A DNA stretch of 7,536 nt from Lishizhenia sp. (GCA_007117055.1 SKHH01000195.1:1-7536); one strand, 5' to 3'. Counted from the first letter of the stretch, positions 1-5,556 are shown. The notes: generated from the sequence alone by a model not told the origin. Made by a program: numbers and translations.

Positions 1-2
1 AG

Positions 3-75
3 TGATCCCGCTGGGGCTCGAACCCAGGACCACCTCATTAAAAGTGAGGTGCTCTACCAACTGAGCTACGGAATC
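3..75 (-). tRNA. tRNA-Lys, anticodon TTT
   Basis: Read on the minus strand, this is a complete 73-nt cloverleaf that decodes AAA/AAG lysine codons. The acceptor stem GATTCCG pairs with CGGGATC (one G-T wobble), followed by discriminator A. The anticodon stem CCTCA/TGAGG closes the loop CTTTTAA, which puts TTT at the anticodon. The T arm carries GGTTCGAGCC, and the D arm has the usual GCTCAG...GAGC. The bases after the discriminator read CT, so the 3' CCA is not encoded and must be added enzymatically. The gene is transcribed leftwards out of the window, so any tRNA partners downstream cannot be seen. Confidence 0.97.
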
Positions 76-120
76 AATATTTTTACTTTTCTCAGGAAAC
101 GTTTTTCCCGTTTGCGGGTG

Positions 121-150
121 CAAATATAGAGGCTTTATTTGTATTAGCAA
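121..150 (-). promoter_or_regulatory. Promoter of tRNA-Lys
   Basis: On the minus strand a TTG (148-150) is followed after 19 nt by TATATTTG (121-128). This is an exact match to the Bacteroidota housekeeping promoter (-33 TTG, -7 TAnnTTTG). Transcription would start a few bases below position 121, giving a precursor with about 40 nt ahead of the mature tRNA 5' end at 75. Confidence 0.78.
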
Positions 151-381
151 GTAGAAATCTTATATTTTTTTGAAATATCTTTATTTTTTTCGTCACTCAA
201 CAGTTACATAGGAAATACCATCCTCAAACACAACACATTAAATCATGCAACAGAAAACTGTTTATTTAGAAAGTATAATTTGTATCTAATTTCGTTACGC
301 ATGCTTTTTCATGTAATAAACTCTTCAAGGTTTTTAGTCATATAAAACTTCTTAAACCTTTTATTTATCGTGGTGTTTTAC
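151..381. other. AT-rich divergent intergenic stretch without a recognised gene
   Basis: This is most of the gap between the tRNA-Lys promoter and cdd. No ORF of convincing size or composition is visible. It holds two weak inverted repeats: AACAG-AAAA-CTGTT at 249-262, and an imperfect pair AAGGTTT (327-333) with AAACCTT (354-360). Neither has the shape of a terminator. The sequence TATAATTTG near 275 resembles a -7 box but has three instead of two bases between TA and TTTG. Confidence 0.5.
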
Positions 382-389
382 TATATTCG
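382..389 (+). promoter_or_regulatory. Possible -7 box of cdd
   Basis: TATATTCG differs from TAnnTTTG at one position and sits 17 nt ahead of the cdd ATG, a spacing like that of the clearer promoters in this window. No TTG lies at the expected -33 distance, so this is a weak candidate. It is listed because no better one was found upstream of cdd. Confidence 0.27.
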
Positions 390-406
390 GACACTAATTA
401 TAAAAC

Positions 407-892
407 ATGGCGAAATCAAAAAAAATAGTAGTTAAATACCTAGTTTATGAATCAGTTGATGAACTTGATTCGATGCGACAAAAATTAGTTGATAAAGCGA
501 AAAAAGCTGGTAAAAACGCCTATGCTCCCTACTCTAATTTTCATGTTGGCGCTGCTGTTCGATTAGAAAACGGTGAAATTATTCTTGGTAATAACCAAGA
601 GAATGCAGCATTTCCTTCTGGGTTATGTGCTGAACGTGTAGCTATTTTTGCAGCTCATGCGAATTATCCTAATGAAAAAATCACCCACTTAGCCATCACT
701 AGCGAAGGGGATTTTATAGATAAAAATGCAATTTTAAGTCCTTGTGGAGCTTGTAGACAAGTGCTCGTGGAGTCTTCACAACGGCAAAAAAATCCGTTTG
801 AGGTAATCCTGCTCAACCCTGATGCAAGTGTTCTCGTTTTTGATGATGCTCGTGACTTAATGCCCTTAATTTTTGATGGTTCAACTGAATAA
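407..892 (+). CDS. cdd: Cytidine deaminase
   Basis: Cdd hydrolyses cytidine and deoxycytidine to uridine or deoxyuridine plus ammonia in the cytoplasm, for pyrimidine salvage. The 161-residue protein matches the small, zinc-dependent, tetrameric class. The substrate-binding stretch YAPYSNFHVGAAV is at residues 39-51. The CAE motif gives zinc ligand Cys74 and proton-shuttling Glu76. PCGACRQV at 112-119 supplies zinc ligands Cys113 and Cys116. NQENAAFPSGLCAER (63-77) is typical of the family. The protein has about 20-25 extra N-terminal residues compared with the shortest family members. The ATG at 407 is the first in frame, is preceded by an A-rich stretch (A at -3) and lacks a Shine-Dalgarno sequence, as expected in Bacteroidota. 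The next gene has its own promoter, so cdd is probably transcribed on its own. Confidence 0.95.
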   Translation: MAKSKKIVVKYLVYESVDELDSMRQKLVDKAKKAGKNAYAPYSNFHVGAAVRLENGEIILGNNQENAAFPSGLCAERVAIFAAHANYPNEKITHLAITSEGDFIDKNAILSPCGACRQVLVESSQRQKNPFEVILLNPDASVLVFDDARDLMPLIFDGSTE

Positions 893-967
893 AACACATT
901 AACTCCTCAATAATTTTGTGAGTTTCGCCTAAACGTATCAAACAAGAGAATTAAAGCGGTTATATTA

Positions 968-996
968 TTGTCTGCATTTAAAAAATTCTATATTTG
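968..996 (+). promoter_or_regulatory. Promoter of the pdhA-E2 operon
   Basis: TTG at 968-970 and TATATTTG at 989-996 are separated by 18 nt, an exact fit to the Bacteroidota -33/-7 consensus. The -7 box ends 24 nt before the pdhA ATG at 1021, giving a short leader. It separates the PDH operon from cdd and supports 1021 as the true start. Confidence 0.82.
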
Positions 997-1020
997 TCTC
1001 GTAAATTAAATTGTTAATAC

Positions 1021-2073
1021 ATGACAGCTTCAAAATCTACTCAAAAGTCAAAACGCGCTCCTAGAAAAAGCTCAGCAAAAACTAAAAGCAAATTTTCGAA
1101 GGAAACGTATATAAAATGGTACAAAGACATGCTTCTCATGCGAAAGTTTGAAGAAAAAGCAGGTCAATTATATATACAACAAAAATTTGGTGGTTTCTGT
1201 CACTTGTACATCGGTCAAGAAGCCGTTGTTGCTGGTACTGTTAGTGCTTCAAGACCAGACGATAAGCACATGACGGCCTATCGTGATCACGCACATCCAA
1301 TTGGATTAGGCACAGATGTAAGAGTACTTATGGCTGAATTATATGGACGTAAAACAGGATGTTCCAAAGGAAAAGGTGGATCTATGCACTTTTTTGATAA
1401 AGAGAAGAATTTCATGGGGGGACATGGAATCGTAGGAGCTCAAATCCCTATGGGCGCTGGTGTTGCTTTTGCTGAAAAATACAAAGGAACAGACAATGTG
1501 GTTTTTGTATCCATGGGTGATGGTGCTGCTCGTCAAGGCGCTTTGCACGAAACCTTTAACATGGCTATGATTTGGAAATTACCCGTAATTTTTATCATAG
1601 AAAACAATAATTATGCAATGGGAACATCGGTAGAACGAACTACCAACGTTCTCGACCTGGAAAAACTGGGCTCTTCTTACGAAATGCCATCTTTTACCGT
1701 AGATGGTATGTCGCCAGAAGCAGTCCACGAGGCAATTGAAATGGCAGCGGAAAGAGCTAGAAAAGGCGACGGCCCAACTTTATTAGATATTCGTACTTAT
1801 CGCTATAAAGGTCACTCCATGTCGGATCCGCAAAAATACAGAACAAAAGAAGAGGTCGCTGAATATCAATCGCAAGACCCTATTGAACATTGTTTAAGTG
1901 TCATCAAGGACAATAAGTATTTGACAGAAGACGAGATCAAAGAAATTCAAAACTGGGTAAAAAAGGAAGTGGAAGAAGCTGTTACATTTGCAGATGAATC
2001 TCCTTATCCTGATCCAGAAGAATTGTTTATAGATGTTTATAAAACAGAAGATTACCCATTTATAGTTGAATAA
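1021..2073 (+). CDS. pdhA: Pyruvate dehydrogenase E1 component, alpha subunit
   Basis: This is the thiamine-diphosphate subunit of the cytoplasmic pyruvate dehydrogenase complex. With E1-beta it decarboxylates pyruvate and transfers the acetyl group to the lipoyl arm of E2. The 350 residues cover the whole alpha-subunit fold. The thiamine diphosphate/Mg motif runs from GDG (166-168) to NNN (195-197). GGSMHFF is at 119-125 and GGHGIVGAQIPMGAG at 133-147. The loop RYKGHSMSDP (261-270), followed by YRTKEEV, matches the segment that holds the regulatory serine and catalytic histidine (here His265) in E1-alpha proteins. An odd feature is the extra N-terminal tail of about 25 residues: 10 of the first 27 are Lys or Arg and none are acidic, so it is probably disordered. 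The promoter 24 nt upstream supports including it. E2 follows after 27 nt. E1-beta is not in the window, so the complex must be completed from another locus. Confidence 0.95.
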   Translation: MTASKSTQKSKRAPRKSSAKTKSKFSKETYIKWYKDMLLMRKFEEKAGQLYIQQKFGGFCHLYIGQEAVVAGTVSASRPDDKHMTAYRDHAHPIGLGTDVRVLMAELYGRKTGCSKGKGGSMHFFDKEKNFMGGHGIVGAQIPMGAGVAFAEKYKGTDNVVFVSMGDGAARQGALHETFNMAMIWKLPVIFIIENNNYAMGTSVERTTNVLDLEKLGSSYEMPSFTVDGMSPEAVHEAIEMAAERARKGDGPTLLDIRTYRYKGHSMSDPQKYRTKEEVAEYQSQDPIEHCLSVIKDNKYLTEDEIKEIQNWVKKEVEEAVTFADESPYPDPEELFIDVYKTEDYPFIVE

Positions 2074-2100
2074 CTAAATTAATAAAAAGAAATTTAAGCT

Positions 2101-3393
2101 ATGGCAGAAGTAGTTTACATGCCCAAATTATCAGACACCATGACAGAAGGTGTTGTGGCAGAATGGCATAAAAAAGTTGGAGATACCGTTTCTTCTGGAG
2201 AAATTTTAGCCGAAATAGAAACGGACAAAGCCACCATGGAGTTTGAATCATTCTACGATGGTGTTTTGTTGCATATTGGTGTTGACAAGGGAGAAACCGC
2301 TCCAGTAAATGATGTTCTCGCAATTATCGGTGAAGAAAATGAAGATGTAGAAGCAATTCTTGCAGAGGAAAAAGCGAAAGCGTCGAGTGAAACAGAAGAG
2401 GTTGCGGAAGCTTCAGAAGAAGAAAAACCGAAGCAAGAAGCATCAGAAGAGGTTGATCAAGAAAAAGAAACTGTCGCTGAAAAGAAAGCTAGTCCCCCTT
2501 CCCCTACTCCAGCTCCGACATCGGATGCGGATGGGGCTGGTAGAGTATTTGCCTCTCCCCTTGCGAAAAAATTAGCAGCAGATAAAGGTATTGATATTTC
2601 CCTAGTTAAAGGGACAGGCGATAATGGCCGTATTGTGAAAAGAGACGTTGAAAACTACGTTCCTTATGAGCGTCCGGCTGGTGCACCATCCTATACTGTA
2701 GCCGCTGGCAAAGAATCCTACACAGAAGAAAATGTTTCTCAAATGCGTAAAACCATTGCGAAACGTCTTTCAGAAAGTAAGTTTACAGCACCTCATTTTT
2801 ACCTGACTTTAGACATTGATATGGATGCGGCAATTGCTGCTAGAAAATCAATTAACGCAGACGACAATGTAAAAATCTCATTCAATGATATAGTGATAAA
2901 AGCAGTGTCGATGTCTTTGCGTAAACACCCTGCAATAAACAGTGCGTGGATGGAAGATAAAATTCGTCGTAATGAACACATTCACATTGGTGTTGCAGTC
3001 GCTGTAGATGAAGGATTACTCGTTCCTGTTGTGCGTTTTGCTGATACCAAAGGGATGGCGCAAATTGGAGCAGAAGTTAAAGAATTCGCTCAAAAAGCAA
3101 AAGACAAAAAACTACAACCACAGGATTGGGAAGGTAATACGTTCACCATTTCTAACTTAGGAATGTTTGGTATTGAAGAATTCACTGCTATTATTAACAC
3201 GCCCGATAGCTGTATACTAGCTGTAGGAGGAATTAAGCAAATTCCTGTGGTAAAAGATAACCAAGTGGTTCCTGGAAACGTAATGAAAGTCACTTTATCT
3301 TGTGATCACCGAGTAGTGGATGGTGCTTCTGGAGCAGCCTTTTTAAATACGTTTAAATCCTATATGGAAAACCCAGTAAAAATGCTGGTGTAA
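2101..3393 (+). CDS. pdhC: Pyruvate dehydrogenase E2, dihydrolipoamide acetyltransferase
   Basis: E2 forms the core of the pyruvate dehydrogenase complex and moves the acetyl group from its lipoyl arm to CoA. The domains are in the usual order. One lipoyl domain (about 1-77) has the lipoylated Lys43 in ETDKATMEFES. Next comes an acidic linker (about 78-129; 21 Glu/Asp against 7 Lys) and a Pro/Ser/Thr hinge (131-140). The peripheral-subunit-binding domain (about 148-187) reads FASPLAKKLAADKGID and GRIVKRDVE. The catalytic domain (about 210-430) ends with DHRVVDG (402-408), giving active-site His403 and Asp407. The full length of 430 is compatible with a one-lipoyl-domain E2. It shares the pdhA promoter, and the 27-nt gap is A-rich without a Shine-Dalgarno sequence. 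A 2-oxoglutarate or branched-chain E2 is less likely because the partner is PdhA-like and the first lines match pyruvate-type E2. The symbol pdhC is also written aceF. Confidence 0.94.
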   Translation: MAEVVYMPKLSDTMTEGVVAEWHKKVGDTVSSGEILAEIETDKATMEFESFYDGVLLHIGVDKGETAPVNDVLAIIGEENEDVEAILAEEKAKASSETEEVAEASEEEKPKQEASEEVDQEKETVAEKKASPPSPTPAPTSDADGAGRVFASPLAKKLAADKGIDISLVKGTGDNGRIVKRDVENYVPYERPAGAPSYTVAAGKESYTEENVSQMRKTIAKRLSESKFTAPHFYLTLDIDMDAAIAARKSINADDNVKISFNDIVIKAVSMSLRKHPAINSAWMEDKIRRNEHIHIGVAVAVDEGLLVPVVRFADTKGMAQIGAEVKEFAQKAKDKKLQPQDWEGNTFTISNLGMFGIEEFTAIINTPDSCILAVGGIKQIPVVKDNQVVPGNVMKVTLSCDHRVVDGASGAAFLNTFKSYMENPVKMLV

Positions 3394-3409
3394 AAAAAAG
3401 GAGATTCGT

Positions 3410-3418
3410 TTAAATAAT
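3410..3418. repeat. 9-bp direct repeat, left copy (flanks structured element)
   Basis: TTAAATAAT here recurs exactly at 3569-3577, just outside the two ends of the inverted-repeat element at 3424-3565. It could be a target-site duplication. The AT-rich composition makes a chance match plausible, and the spacers between repeat and element ends differ (5 nt left, 3 nt right). Confidence 0.35.
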
Positions 3419-3423
3419 TTTGA

Positions 3424-3565
3424 GTTACCAAACTAAGTCGCAACATTGTCCTGAAAGGACAACATTGGTAAACATTGAGTAAAACCCGATGTTTACTATA
3501 AGCACTCCCCTTATAAGTCAGACAGGTTTACAGGGGGACACACTTTTGCGACCTAAATTGGTAAC
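3424..3565 (+). ncRNA. Candidate structured RNA or small inverted-repeat element after the PDH operon
   Basis: This 142-nt stretch lies between the E2 stop codon and the operon terminator. Its ends pair twice: GTTACCAA (3424-3431) with TTGGTAAC (3558-3565), then, across a symmetrical 5/5 internal loop, GTCGCAA (3437-3443) with TTGCGAC (3546-3552). Inside are three hairpins: TTGTCCT-GAA-AGGACAA (3446-3462); GTAAACATTG (3468-3477) with CGATGTTTAC (3487-3496), one wobble; and TATAAG (3497-3502) with CTTATA (3510-3515). The unpaired 3' segment could contact two hairpin loops: GGTTT (3525-3529) with AAACC (3482-3486), and GGGG (3533-3536) with TCCC (3506-3509). I do not recognise a known RNA family. 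It may be a stable 3' UTR structure, a processed small RNA or a non-autonomous mobile element. The strand follows the operon; the inverted repeats alone do not decide it. Confidence 0.5.
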
Positions 3566-3568
3566 CCA

Positions 3569-3577
3569 TTAAATAAT
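3569..3577. repeat. 9-bp direct repeat, right copy
   Basis: TTAAATAAT matches 3410-3418 exactly. It lies 3 nt outside the right inverted repeat of the structured element and directly abuts the terminator. Confidence 0.35.
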
Positions 3578-3611
3578 AAAAAGGCTAGCGAAATTTCATT
3601 AGCCTTTTTTT
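3578..3611. terminator. Bidirectional intrinsic terminator between the PDH operon and pfkA
   Basis: AAAAAGGCTA (3578-3587) pairs with TAGCCTTTTT (3600-3609) around a 12-nt loop. On the plus strand the stem runs into an uninterrupted run of seven Ts (3605-3611). On the minus strand it ends in five Ts followed by ATTATT. It can therefore stop both the E2 transcript and the convergent pfkA transcript. The next 40 nt to the pfkA stop hold only a weak 5-bp hairpin (AGCGT/ACGCT, 3633-3647). Confidence 0.85.
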
Positions 3612-3649
3612 GGTTTTATGAATACTTCAAGAAGCGTAACAAAACGCTA

Positions 3650-4621
3650 CTACTTTGTAAGTAAAACTTCTAGTAAAGATTCTTTTGCGATATCAGGAAC
3701 CGCACTTTTCTCAATAGCGTCTTTGAGTGGTACAGTCACTAGTTCATCCGATTTTATACCAACCATTACATGACTTTTTCCCTCGAGTAAAAGTTCGATT
3801 GCTTTTGCTCCAGAACGTGTAGCAATCGCACGATCTAAATAAGTAGGTGATCCGCCTCGTTGAATGTGCCCTAATATGGTTGTTCGAAGGTCATACCCCT
3901 CGAAATGAGGTTTTACCTTTTTCATGATATCTAACGCACCCCCTTCATCATCGCCCTCAGCAACAATAATAATACTACTTCGTTTTCCTTTATTCTGTGT
4001 TTTGATTTGATGAACTAACGCATCTAAATCTGTCACCGTTTCAGGAATCAAAACAGACTCAGCACCACTTGCAATCGCTGAATTCAACGCAATAAACCCT
4101 GAATCTCTACCCATCACTTCGACAAAGAAAATACGATTATGTGAAGATGCTGTATCACGAATTTTATCTACTGCTTGGATAACCGTATTCAAAGCCGTAT
4201 CGTAACCAATAGAAGCTTCGGTTCCGTATAAATCATTATCAATCGTGCCAGGTAAACCAATGATTTTTAAATCCATCTCTTGAGACAACACATGTGCACC
4301 CGTGAAAGAACCATCACCACCAATCACGATGAGACCTTCAATTCCTTCTTCTTGAAAGCGTTGAATAGCCCTAGCCCTCCCCTCTTTTGTTCTAAATTCA
4401 GCACTTCTTGCACTCCCTAAAATCGTTCCTCCAAGTTGAATAATATTATCCACATCATCGTAAGTCAACGGAGAAAACCATCCATTAATTAGACCGTCAA
4501 AACCATCTTTAATACCTATAGGTGTCACACCGTGATGCAACGCTGTTTTAACACAAGCACGAACAGCAGCATTCATTCCTGGAGAATCTCCACCACTTGT
4601 AAGTATCGCTATTTTTTTCAT
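3650..4621 (-). CDS. pfkA: ATP-dependent 6-phosphofructokinase
   Basis: PfkA phosphorylates fructose 6-phosphate to fructose 1,6-bisphosphate, the committing step of glycolysis, in the cytoplasm. The protein has 323 residues, close to the 320 of classical bacterial PfkA. TSGGDSPGMNAAVR (8-21) forms the nucleotide-binding glycine loop. GGDGS is at 101-105, and the glycine at 104 is the residue type of ATP-dependent rather than pyrophosphate-dependent enzymes. PGTIDND (124-130) carries the catalytic Asp128. MGRDSG (170-175) and GHIQRGGSPT (251-260) bind the sugar phosphate. The start ATG (4619-4621) follows an A-rich, SD-less leader. A Crp/Fnr-like gene ends 49 nt upstream on the same strand, so read-through transcription is possible. 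TATTTTAG (4634-4641) might also serve as a near-consensus -7 box. The first 23 codons and leader are duplicated, broken, at 5326-5419. The gene itself is intact. Confidence 0.96.
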   Translation of the reverse strand: MKKIAILTSGGDSPGMNAAVRACVKTALHHGVTPIGIKDGFDGLINGWFSPLTYDDVDNIIQLGGTILGSARSAEFRTKEGRARAIQRFQEEGIEGLIVIGGDGSFTGAHVLSQEMDLKIIGLPGTIDNDLYGTEASIGYDTALNTVIQAVDKIRDTASSHNRIFFVEVMGRDSGFIALNSAIASGAESVLIPETVTDLDALVHQIKTQNKGKRSSIIIVAEGDDEGGALDIMKKVKPHFEGYDLRTTILGHIQRGGSPTYLDRAIATRSGAKAIELLLEGKSHVMVGIKSDELVTVPLKDAIEKSAVPDIAKESLLEVLLTK

Positions 4622-4647
4622 TTCATTTTTTTACTAAAATAGTAATT
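4553..4647 (-). repeat. Direct repeat, intact copy (pfkA 5' end plus leader)
   Basis: This segment covers the first 23 codons of pfkA and about 26 nt of its upstream leader. It is repeated in the same orientation at 5326-5419 with only three differences over 95 nt: A4568 is T in the other copy, C4619 (the last base of ATG on the minus strand) is missing there, and G4642 is A. The copies lie 773 bp apart and bracket the Crp/Fnr-like gene. Confidence 0.92.
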
Positions 4648-4670
4648 TCATTGTATAACACATCAAAAAA

Positions 4671-5267
4671 TTACTCCATTAACTTTCTGCGAATTCGACT
4701 TAATGATTGGGGCTGAATCCCCAAGTAGGAAGCAATTAAATACTGAGGGATTCTTTGCAACAAGTCTGGTCGTTTTTCCATCAACTCCATATACCTTGTT
4801 TGTGCATCTTTACCATACGCCTGAACCAGACGATACTGAACAGCAACAAAAGCATTTTGAATCAACAGCCTAAAAAAACGTTCATAAATAGCATTAGACA
4901 GACAAACTGCATCGTGATTTTCTCTACTAAGTGTTAGGACGGTCATATCTTCTAAAGCCTCAGAAAAGTAGATTCCCTTTTCTCTAGAAAAAAAACTGTA
5001 CAAATCTGAAATCCAATAATCTTCTAATGAAAATTGAATAACGACTTTCTCTCCATTTTCATCCAAATAATAGGCATAACAAGCACCTTTAACAATAAAA
5101 TGTGTTTCATTACAAAACTTTCCAGGTTCGAAAAGGATGTCACTTTTAGAAAAAGATTTTAATTCCATTTTTTCAAATAACGCCATCAAATCAGTGTCTT
5201 TAACCGAACAATTCAACGTTCTTTCTATATTAGATAGCAAAGATTTCACTGCTTTTTCAACTTCCAT
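4671..5267 (-). CDS. Crp/Fnr-family transcriptional regulator (cyclic-nucleotide-binding-like domain)
   Basis: This 198-residue protein has the Crp/Fnr layout. A beta-roll sensor domain (about 20-115) includes FIVKGACYAYYLDENGEK (57-74). A long dimerisation helix (about 120-150) follows. A short C-terminal helix-turn-helix (about 173-197) has IPQYLIASYLGIQPQSLSRI, with LSRIRRKL as the recognition end. The residues that bind cAMP in E. coli Crp (Glu, and Arg-Ser in the phosphate cassette) are not recognisable: the matching stretch reads about SDLYSFFSREKGIYFSEA (87-104). There is no Fnr-type cysteine cluster at the N-terminus. The ligand is therefore unknown. The protein ends directly after the recognition helix, so the wing of the DNA-binding domain is missing or minimal, a form I know from Bacteroidota homologues. 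The ATG at 5267 has an AT-rich leader. The gene sits between the two copies of the pfkA 5' end, 49 nt upstream of intact pfkA. No consensus promoter is visible just upstream. Confidence 0.88.
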   Translation of the reverse strand: MEVEKAVKSLLSNIERTLNCSVKDTDLMALFEKMELKSFSKSDILFEPGKFCNETHFIVKGACYAYYLDENGEKVVIQFSLEDYWISDLYSFFSREKGIYFSEALEDMTVLTLSRENHDAVCLSNAIYERFFRLLIQNAFVAVQYRLVQAYGKDAQTRYMELMEKRPDLLQRIPQYLIASYLGIQPQSLSRIRRKLME

Positions 5268-5325
5268 TTTAATTCGTTTTTGAATTTAAACTTTGTATTA
5301 ATAATGTTTATAAATTCAACACCAA

Positions 5326-5419
5326 ACAAGCACGAACAGCTGCATTCATTCCTGGAGAATCTCCACCACTTGTAAGTATCGCTATTTTTTTATTTCATTT
5401 TTTTACTAAAATAATAATT
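5326..5419 (-). pseudogene. Broken duplicate of the pfkA 5' end
   Basis: This is a second copy of the pfkA start region (codons 1-23 and leader), in the same orientation as the intact gene. It has lost one base of the start codon: ATGAAA has become ATAAA, so it cannot start at the native position. The copy stops abruptly at 5326, beyond which the sequence is unrelated AT-rich DNA leading to the Crp/Fnr-like gene. At the other end homology fades at 5419, 16 nt from the large palindrome. The near-identity (three changes in 95 nt) shows that the duplication is recent or maintained by gene conversion. It retains the TATTTTAG box (5406-5413), so it might still act as a promoter for the regulator gene; that is inference. 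Confidence 0.88.
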
Positions 5420-5435
5420 ATATTTCGAAGTGCTT

Positions 5436-5480
5436 ATGGGCTTAGTACGGGCGTTAGCCATACGCCCATACTAAGCCCAT
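5436..5480. repeat. 45-nt near-perfect palindrome (REP-like hairpin)
   Basis: ATGGGCTTAGTA (5436-5447) pairs with TACTAAGCCCAT (5469-5480). After a single C/A mismatch, GGGCGT (5449-5454) pairs with ACGCCC (5462-5467) around the 7-nt loop TAGCCAT. That makes 18 of 19 pairs. It is far more GC-rich than its surroundings and has no T-run on either side. It also lies between divergent genes, so it is not an intrinsic terminator. A repetitive extragenic palindrome, a hairpin of a mobile element or a protein-binding site are all possible. Confidence 0.85.
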
Positions 5481-5529
5481 GCTTTACACAAGTAAAAGTC
5501 CTCCCCTATACCAAAGCCGTAGATTTTGT

Positions 5530-5537
5530 TATTTTTG
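5530..5537 (+). promoter_or_regulatory. -7 box of purB
   Basis: TATTTTTG matches TAnnTTTG exactly and ends 19 nt before the purB ATG. No TTG is found 17-23 nt upstream, so only half of the consensus is present. A weaker or factor-assisted promoter is likely. Confidence 0.55.
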
Positions 5538-5556
5538 CGTTTTTTAATATCGACAA

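Noticed and set aside
275..283. -7 box TATAATTTG upstream of cdd
   Set aside because: It has three instead of two bases between TA and TTTG and no TTG at the right distance, and would imply a long leader.
901..926. Terminator behind cdd (AACTC...GAGTT)
   Set aside because: Only about 5 bp with a 14-nt loop and no T-run; too weak to call.
2360..2575. Lysine-rich 71-codon frame inside the E2 gene
   Set aside because: It is the +1 shadow of the repetitive acidic linker codons of E2, with no independent start signal.
3420..3482. A 20-codon reading frame from TTG after an AAGGAG-like sequence (3398-3403), and a 27-codon frame from ATG 3489 to 3572
   Set aside because: Both are very short and lie fully within the inverted-repeat structure that explains the sequence. 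Shine-Dalgarno signals carry little weight in this phylum, and I recognise no protein family.
3424..3565. Integron attC site
   Set aside because: The outer arms read GTTACC...GGTAAC, whereas an attC begins with the AAC-ending and ends with the GTT-starting core site. No integrase or cassette is nearby.
3424..3565. Retron RNA or self-cleaving ribozyme
   Set aside because: No reverse transcriptase is present in the window, and I could not find hammerhead core sequences or another ribozyme signature.
5436..5480. Intrinsic terminator
   Set aside because: No T-run follows the stem on either strand, and the neighbouring genes diverge from it.
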